Source: Trueperaceae bacterium
GTDB taxonomy: Bacteria > Deinococcota > Deinococci > Deinococcales > Trueperaceae
DNA length: 19,489 nucleotides
NCBI GenBank assembly: GCA_007130445.1
Contig: SLSM01000157.1
Location: forward strand, 1-19,489
Direction: 5' to 3'
Of the stretch, positions 15,233-19,489 are shown piece by piece (within the stretch, counting starts at the first letter, position 1; every line of letters starts with the position of its first letter). Below the pieces are notes generated by a model. It was not told the origin of the DNA. It worked only from the letters and a program-made list of their open reading frames with translations, and did no database searches. Position numbers and translations under genes: made by a program.

Positions 15233-16891
15233 ATGCCCATCCACCCAGGCGCTGGGCGCCGCGCTCCCGCGAGCGTGCTCGTCGACGTATCCGCACTGCT
15301 CGCCGCCTACGACGACGGCCCCGACCCGAGCGACCCGGCGCAGCGCGTCGCGTTCGGGACCTCCGGTCACCGGGGCTCGTCGTTGCGCCGCTCGTTCAAC
15401 GACGCCCACGTCGCAGCCATCAGTCGAGCCGTGATCGAGTACCGAGCTGCGCAGGGCGTGCACGGTCCGCTGGTCCTCGGCGCCGACACGCATGCGCTCT
15501 CGGCCCCGGCGCTGCGAACCGCGCTCGAGGTCCTCGTCGCCGGAGACGTGACGGTCGTGGTCGAAGACGATCTCTCGCCGGTGCCGACGCCGGTGGTGTC
15601 GCACGCGATCCTGCGCCGCAACGGCGGCCGAGCCGGGCTGCGTCGCAGCGCTCCTCCGGCCACGGGGTGGAGCGACGGCATCGTCATCACGCCGTCGCAC
15701 AACCCGCCCGACGACGGTGGCTTCAAGTACAACCCACCGCACGGTGGCCCGGCCGACACCGACGCCACGAGCTGGATCGAACGCCGCGCCAACGAGCTCC
15801 TGGTCGACGTGTCGCGGATACCGCGAACCCCGTTCGACCGGGCGCTCGCCGCGGTGCACGTCCAGCGCGCCGACCTCCACGGCGACTACGTCGCCGAGCT
15901 GGGCGAGGTGCTCGACATGGATGCCATCCGTGGCGCCGGCCTGCGCCTCGGCGTCGACCCGATGGGCGGCGCCGGGCTGCCGACCTGGCAGCGCATCGTC
16001 GAGCGTTACGGCCTCGATCTCACCATCACCAACGACGAACTCGACCCGCGCTTCGCCTTCATGCCCCTGGATCACGACGGCGTGATCCGCATGGACTGCA
16101 GTTCGCCCTACGCCATGGCCGGCCTGCTCGAGCTGGCAGGACGCTTCGACGTGGCCTTCGGCAACGACCCCGACGCCGATCGCCACGGGGTCGTCACGCC
16201 GGCCGGCCTGCTGCCGCCCAACGCCTACCTGACGGTGGCGATCGACTACCTCTACACCCATCGGCCGGGCTGGCGCGAGGACGCCGCGATCGGCAAGACC
16301 CTGGTGTCGTCGGGGCTGATCGACCGGGTGGCGGCGCGTCTCGGGAGGCGCGTGCACGAAGTGCCGGTCGGCTTCAAGTGGTTCGTGCCGGGCCTCCTCG
16401 ACGGCAGCCTGGCCTTCGGCGGTGAGGAGAGCGCCGGCGCCACCTGCCTGCGCCGCGATGGCGAGCTGTGGAGCACCGACAAGGACGGCATCGCGATCGA
16501 CCTGCTGGCGGCCGAGATCACGGCCGTGACGCTCGCGGACCCGGCGCAGCGCTACGCCGGTCTGGAAGAGGCCCTGGGGCGCTCGTACGCCACGCGCGTC
16601 GACACCCCGGCCACGCCGGCCGCCAAGGCCGCGCTGAAGGCGCTCGGTCCTGCGGACGTGCGCGCCGACACGCTGGCCGGCGAGCGCATCGAGGCCGTGA
16701 TGACCACCGCCCCTGGCAACGGCGCGGCCATCGGCGGGTTGAAGGTGGTGACGGCGAACGGTTGGTTCGCCGCGCGCCCCTCCGGAACGGAGGACGTGTC
16801 GAAGCTCTACGCCGAGAGCTTCGTCTCGAGCGACCACCTCGCGCGGCTCGTCGAGGAGGCGGCGGCTCTGATCGCCTCGGTCACCAGCTGA
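15233..16891 (+). CDS. pgm: alpha-D-phosphohexomutase: phosphoglucomutase
   Basis: A 552-residue cytoplasmic enzyme interconverting glucose 1-phosphate and glucose 6-phosphate, close to the length of E. coli Pgm (about 546). All four active-site blocks are present: FGTSGHRG (41-48); the phosphoserine loop TPSHNP (153-158, Ser155); the Mg2+ loop NDPDADRHG (311-319; Asp312, Asp314, Asp316); the sugar-binding GEESAG (397-402); and the phosphate-binding RPSGTED (515-521). The long insertion after the Ser loop (DDGGFKYNPPHGGPADTDAT) is characteristic of the Glc-1-P-specific bacterial subfamily rather than of phosphomannomutases or GlmM. The start is ATG 15233, with AGGAGG 7 nt upstream; an in-frame ATG at 15149 lies in the promoter region. 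It is transcribed divergently from marR. Its product feeds nucleotide-sugar synthesis, which releases PPi. Confidence 0.96.
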   Translation: MPIHPGAGRRAPASVLVDVSALLAAYDDGPDPSDPAQRVAFGTSGHRGSSLRRSFNDAHVAAISRAVIEYRAAQGVHGPLVLGADTHALSAPALRTALEVLVAGDVTVVVEDDLSPVPTPVVSHAILRRNGGRAGLRRSAPPATGWSDGIVITPSHNPPDDGGFKYNPPHGGPADTDATSWIERRANELLVDVSRIPRTPFDRALAAVHVQRADLHGDYVAELGEVLDMDAIRGAGLRLGVDPMGGAGLPTWQRIVERYGLDLTITNDELDPRFAFMPLDHDGVIRMDCSSPYAMAGLLELAGRFDVAFGNDPDADRHGVVTPAGLLPPNAYLTVAIDYLYTHRPGWREDAAIGKTLVSSGLIDRVAARLGRRVHEVPVGFKWFVPGLLDGSLAFGGEESAGATCLRRDGELWSTDKDGIAIDLLAAEITAVTLADPAQRYAGLEEALGRSYATRVDTPATPAAKAALKALGPADVRADTLAGERIEAVMTTAPGNGAAIGGLKVVTANGWFAARPSGTEDVSKLYAESFVSSDHLARLVEEAAALIASVTS

Positions 16892-16909
16892 CGGCTGAAC
16901 GGTGTCGTC

Positions 16910-16970
16910 CGCTGACGCTTCGGCGACGTCGGCTGCAGCCTCGGCAGGCGCGCTTGCCGACCCGTCAGCG
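16910..16970. terminator. structured convergent 3' region between pgm and the two-domain usp gene
   Basis: TCGGCAGG-CGCG-CTTGCCGA (16941-16960) forms an 8-bp stem (one G-U) with a 4-nt loop. The 10-bp palindrome GGCTGCAGCC (16931-16940) directly precedes it. The pair CGCTGAC (16910-16916) and GTCAGCG (16964-16970) could enclose the whole. The genes are convergent with 73 bp between stops, so a bidirectional terminator is plausible; there are no T-runs to confirm it. Confidence 0.45.
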
Positions 16971-17786
16971 AGCGGGCACGCTCAGGATCGGGACGGGCGA
17001 GGAGCGCAGCAGGGCATCGGCCCGAGAGCCCAGGATCAGGCCCGCCACGCGCCCCTGACGACGCAGCCCGACCACGATCGCGTCGGCGCCGACGTCCTGG
17101 GCGATCGCGGGGAGCACGTCGATGGGGTTGCCTGCGCGCACGGCGAGGCGCTCCGTCCGCCCAGCCGAGAGCGTCTCGAGTCGGGCGGTGGCCGCCGACG
17201 CGTCGGTTTCGCGTCCGTCGGTCACGTGGGCGAGCACGAGCTTCAGGTTGCCGCGGCGCGCCAACTCGGTGGCGAAGCTCCAGGCCGCGAGCGACGCTTC
17301 GCCGAAGTCGCTCGCCACCAGCAGGCGCTTGACCGACGACACCGTGCAGGTGTCGCGGACGGTGAGCACGGGCCGCGTGGTGCGGCGCACCAGCCGGCCG
17401 GCGATGCCCCCCAGGAAGACGTCGTCGAGCGGGCTCTGGCCGTGCGCGCCCATCACCACGAGGTCGTGTTCGGCTGTGAGGCGCAAGATCTCGCGGAGCG
17501 GATCGCCTGCGACCAGCTCGGGCGTGCCATGGTTACCCGCCATCGAGGCGAGGCGTTCGCGCAGGCGGGCCTCGTCGGCGCTGCGCTCCTCGTCGAGCTT
17601 GCGCTGCAGGGCGGGCTCGAGCGAATCGAGGTACGAGCGTACGTAGGGTGCGCCGCCTTGGTCGGTGAAGCGCTGCTGCACGTGCACGACGCGCAACTCG
17701 GCCGCGAGGCGCTCGCACAGGTCGAGCGCCAACACGCGCGCCAACTCGGCGGTACGCGAGAAGTCGGTGGGGTGCAGGATGCGCAT
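16965..17786 (-). CDS. tandem-domain universal stress protein (UspA family)
   Basis: A 273-residue cytoplasmic protein made of two Usp domains (about 1-144 and 152-273). Domain 1 begins RILHPTDFS and has VMGAHG (111-116), nine residues, then GG (126-127), close to the ATP-binding pattern G-2x-G-9x-G-S/T but with Gly instead of Ser/Thr at the end. Domain 2 begins RLLVASDFGEAS (154-165) and has VVGLRRQGRVAGLILGS (238-254), where Arg replaces the second Gly while the final GS is kept. So neither site is fully canonical. The start is ATG 17786, with GGAGGAG 7 nt upstream. Such proteins bind ATP or sense stress, but no specific partner is shown. It is divergent from a single-domain paralogue across 407 bp. 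Confidence 0.92.
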   Translation of the reverse strand: MRILHPTDFSRTAELARVLALDLCERLAAELRVVHVQQRFTDQGGAPYVRSYLDSLEPALQRKLDEERSADEARLRERLASMAGNHGTPELVAGDPLREILRLTAEHDLVVMGAHGQSPLDDVFLGGIAGRLVRRTTRPVLTVRDTCTVSSVKRLLVASDFGEASLAAWSFATELARRGNLKLVLAHVTDGRETDASAATARLETLSAGRTERLAVRAGNPIDVLPAIAQDVGADAIVVGLRRQGRVAGLILGSRADALLRSSPVPILSVPAR

Positions 17787-17853
17787 GGGCTCGCTCCTCC
17801 GCTGCGGGCGGGCGGACGGTCACCCGCTGCCGCGTGACGATCGCTGTGGCTGC

Positions 17854-17859
17854 ATGCTA
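17854..17859 (-). promoter_or_regulatory. candidate -10 box TAGCAT for the two-domain usp gene
   Basis: On the minus strand TAGCAT lies about 68 bp upstream of the ATG at 17786. It equals the box proposed for the histidine kinase gene. No convincing -35 box accompanies it. Confidence 0.35.
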
Positions 17860-17939
17860 CCAGCCGCGCACGACGCGAACCCGGCCACGACCCCGTGCGG
17901 CGACGACTCGGCGGCGCCGCTCCGGACCACAAGGGGGCC

Positions 17940-17979
17940 GGCCACCGTGAGCGGGCTGCCGGGGGTGGTCACGGTGACC
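17940..17979. promoter_or_regulatory. large palindrome in the usp-usp spacer
   Basis: GGCCACCGTGA (17940-17950) pairs with TCACGGTGACC (17969-17979) over 11 bp with one mismatch around an 18-nt loop. Within the right arm GGTCACgGTGACC (17967-17979) is itself a perfect palindrome with 6-bp arms. Lying between divergent promoters, it reads more naturally as a shared operator than as a terminator. Confidence 0.45.
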
Positions 17980-18122
17980 GGCGTCGGGCGTCGACATCAG
18001 GCGCAGGGCGCCCGGCGGGCGACCGACGCTTCCATGAGACAACGACGAGCGCCGCGTCCCGTCCGTCGATCTCCCACAGTGGCCGTCGGACCGAATACGG
18101 CACGCCGTCGGGTCATCCGTCC

Positions 18123-18128
18123 TACGCT
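18123..18128 (+). promoter_or_regulatory. candidate -10 box TACGCT for the single-domain usp gene
   Basis: TACGCT, the same hexamer as proposed for pgm, lies 65 bp before the ATG at 18194. The leader would carry GGGAGGT at 18182-18188. Confidence 0.4.
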
Positions 18129-18193
18129 GGTGGTGAGACCGTCGCGGTCGAGGCGTGCGCTCGTCCGGCACGCGACGGCGCGGGAGGTGCCGC

Positions 18194-18643
18194 ATGTACC
18201 AACGCATCCTGATGCCCACCGACGGTAGCGCGTGCGCGACGCACGCCATCCACGAGGCCCTTGCGCTCGCCAAGCAGCTCGGCAGCGAGGTCACGTTCCT
18301 CTACGCCCTGGAGAACCCGCTGACCACCGGTACCGCGACGCCGGAGTCGCTGCCGTACTCGGCCCAGCTGTGGGAGGACCTCAAGCAGACCGCCGACGAG
18401 GCGTTGCGCGACGCCGTGGCCGCGGCGGAGGCCGCAGGCGTCGTCGCCACGGCGAAGCGCGTCGACAACCAGGCCCCGGTCGCAGCGATCCTCGCGGCCG
18501 CCGAGGACCACGACCTCGTGGTCATGGGGACGCACGGCCGGCGCGGCTTCAACCGCTGGATGTTCGGGTCCGTCGCCGAGGGTGCGCTGCGGCGCGCCAC
18601 GAAGCCCTTCTTGCTCATCCGCATGGACGAGGCCGAGGGCTGA
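18194..18643 (+). CDS. single-domain universal stress protein (UspA family)
   Basis: A 149-residue cytoplasmic Usp-fold protein. It begins MYQRILMPTDGSACATHAI, the usual first strand and the Asp that contacts the adenine ring. VVMGTHGRRGFNRWMFGS (109-126) is an exact G-2x-G-9x-G-S ATP-binding motif, so this is the ATP-binding type, unlike its two-domain neighbour, whose sites deviate. The start is ATG 18194, with GGGAGGT 6-12 bases upstream; the frame opens 13 codons earlier but without a ribosome site. The loop at 41-60 (NPLTTGTATPESLPYSAQLW) is where family members vary most. The sensor kinase gene follows 85 bp downstream with its own promoter-like box, so co-transcription is not required. 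Confidence 0.94.
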   Translation: MYQRILMPTDGSACATHAIHEALALAKQLGSEVTFLYALENPLTTGTATPESLPYSAQLWEDLKQTADEALRDAVAAAEAAGVVATAKRVDNQAPVAAILAAAEDHDLVVMGTHGRRGFNRWMFGSVAEGALRRATKPFLLIRMDEAEG

Positions 18644-18715
18644 TCCGGGGGCGCGGCGGTGCAGAGCGATCGCGTCCGGCCTGCGCCGTGCACGGCTCGG
18701 TGTGCCCGGAGGCCG

Positions 18716-18721
18716 TAGCAT
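18716..18721 (+). promoter_or_regulatory. candidate leaderless -10 box TAGCAT of the histidine kinase gene
   Basis: TAGCAT is followed by exactly 7 nt and the ATG at 18729, the same geometry as at 920-935. An earlier ATG (18720-18722) lies partly inside the box itself, which argues for 18729 as the start. No Shine-Dalgarno sequence directly precedes 18729; GGAGG at 18708-18712 is too far away. Confidence 0.4.
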
Positions 18722-18728
18722 GACTCGT

Positions 18729-19489
18729 ATGCGCGCACCACCGCTCGGCTCAGCTACGAACGCTCCTTCGCTCGCGCCGTCGCGCCGGGCCGGGGTCGGC
18801 GAGGCCGCGCGCCGCACGCACGAGCTGGAGACGCTCCACCGGTTGGCACGGCGTGTCGCCAGCGAGGGCGAGCCCCGGCTCCTGCTCGAGCGCGCCCTCG
18901 ACACGCTCGTCGCGATGGGATGGTTCACCTGCGGCGAGGCGCTGCTCGCCGACGACGCGCGCTTGGTGACCGTCGCCGTGGGGCGCTGCGATGCCGAACA
19001 CTGCGACGCCTGCCCGCTGCGCGACGGCCTCGAGGCGGGCGCGCGCGAGGCGCTGCACAGCGGGGCGGTGACGCACCGCGGGCGCTGGCACCTGGTCCCG
19101 ATCGGCAGCGACGCGCTGTTCGCACTGGCCGACGCGGACGACGTCTCGGACTCCTTCCTCGCAGCCGTCGTCGAGCTCGTGGACGCTGCCCTGAAGCGCA
19201 CCCACCTGCATGCGCGTCTGGCCGAGAAGGAGCAGCAACGCTCGCGGCTCCTGCAGGCGGTGCTCAGCGCCCAGGAGGAGGAGCGGGGCCGTATCTCACG
19301 TGACCTGCACGACCAGATCGGCCAGTCGCTCACGGCGCTCTTGCTCGGGCTCGACCGCAACCTCGACACGCCCGACCCCGAGGACCTCGCCAAGCTCAAG
19401 GAGATCGCCTCGATCACGCTGGCCGACGTTCGCCGCATCGCGCTCGACCTGCGCCCCTCGGTGCTCGACGAGCTCGGCCTGGAGGCCGC
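18729..19489 (+). CDS. GAF-type sensor histidine kinase, NarL/DegS class (HisKA_3), 3' truncated by the window
   Basis: 253 codons are visible and the frame is still open at the right edge. After a 25-residue disordered start, an N-terminal helix (28-60) leads into a GAF-like sensor region (about 45-155). A helical linker (155-180) follows, then the dimerisation/phospho-acceptor block EEERGRISRDLHDQIGQSL (183-201), with His194 as the phosphorylation site. RRIALDLRPSVLDELGLEA (235-253) is the second conserved helix before the ATPase domain, which lies outside. There is no membrane segment, so the kinase is cytoplasmic. Four cysteines lie in the sensor part (68, 87, 92, 95), three of them as C-x4-C-x2-C. 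The partner would be a LuxR/NarL-type response regulator, expected downstream. An in-frame ATG at 18720 is an alternative start. Confidence 0.92.
   Translation, partial: MRAPPLGSATNAPSLAPSRRAGVGEAARRTHELETLHRLARRVASEGEPRLLLERALDTLVAMGWFTCGEALLADDARLVTVAVGRCDAEHCDACPLRDGLEAGAREALHSGAVTHRGRWHLVPIGSDALFALADADDVSDSFLAAVVELVDAALKRTHLHARLAEKEQQRSRLLQAVLSAQEEERGRISRDLHDQIGQSLTALLLGLDRNLDTPDPEDLAKLKEIASITLADVRRIALDLRPSVLDELGLEA

Larger units (their letters stand above)
17787..18193. other. 407-bp divergent spacer between the two universal stress genes
   Basis: I find no gene here. It holds a minus-strand -10 candidate for the two-domain usp gene, a large hairpin/palindrome in the middle, and a plus-strand -10 candidate for the single-domain usp gene; these are listed separately. 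CCGTCGG is repeated directly near 18084 and 18105 without an obvious role. The open frames present are products of high GC and lack start signals. Confidence 0.65.

Noticed and set aside
14646..15296. Longer marR reading frame starting at 15296
   Set aside because: The extra 60 codons cross the operator and divergent pgm promoter and are not MarR-like.

Overview
This window is about 70% GC. It holds 15 protein genes (13 complete, one cut at each edge), with no RNA gene, CRISPR array or insertion sequence that I can support. The organism should be a diderm, because it carries a complete RND pump with a lipoprotein adaptor and TolC-type partners. Most promoters I can propose have a TANNNT -10 box, and two genes look leaderless (-10 box, 7 nt, ATG). 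High GC, diderm envelope and leaderless genes fit a Deinococcota lineage such as Trueperaceae, but that is inference and other high-GC diderms are possible.

Layout. (1) 1-2620, + strand: the C-terminal end of a group 3-type [NiFe]-hydrogenase large subunit, its maturation protease (ATGA overlap), then a sugar nucleotidyltransferase and a GHMP sugar kinase (GTGA overlap). (2) 2621-3156: a non-coding, highly structured region. (3) 3157-7398: two tandem membrane-bound pyrophosphatases (mPPases) of the K+-dependent type. They are separated by a 222-bp spacer that holds a 20-bp-stem hairpin and a second, perfect hairpin burying the ribosome binding site of the downstream copy. (4) 15116-7412, - strand: a tight five-gene operon of MarR regulator, TolC-like protein 1, TolC-like protein 2, lipoprotein adaptor and RND permease, every junction overlapping. 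It runs into the second mPPase with only 13 bp between the stops. (5) 15233-16891: phosphoglucomutase, divergent from marR. (6) 16965-18643: a two-domain and a one-domain universal stress protein, divergent over a 407-bp spacer with a large palindrome. (7) 18729 to the edge: the start of a GAF-type NarL-family sensor histidine kinase.

Working together: hydrogen oxidation, PPi-driven ion pumping and ion-gradient-driven efflux are all energy-coupling functions, and sugar-nucleotide synthesis (nucleotidyltransferase, with phosphoglucomutase upstream in the pathway) releases PPi that an mPPase can use. The most striking observation is that the two pyrophosphatases differ at the ion gate. The first has Asn where the nearly invariant TM16 gate Lys should be, and the second keeps Lys. 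With the unusual RNA structures around both genes, this suggests a two-pump PPi system with divided ion specificity and post-transcriptional control of at least the second pump.
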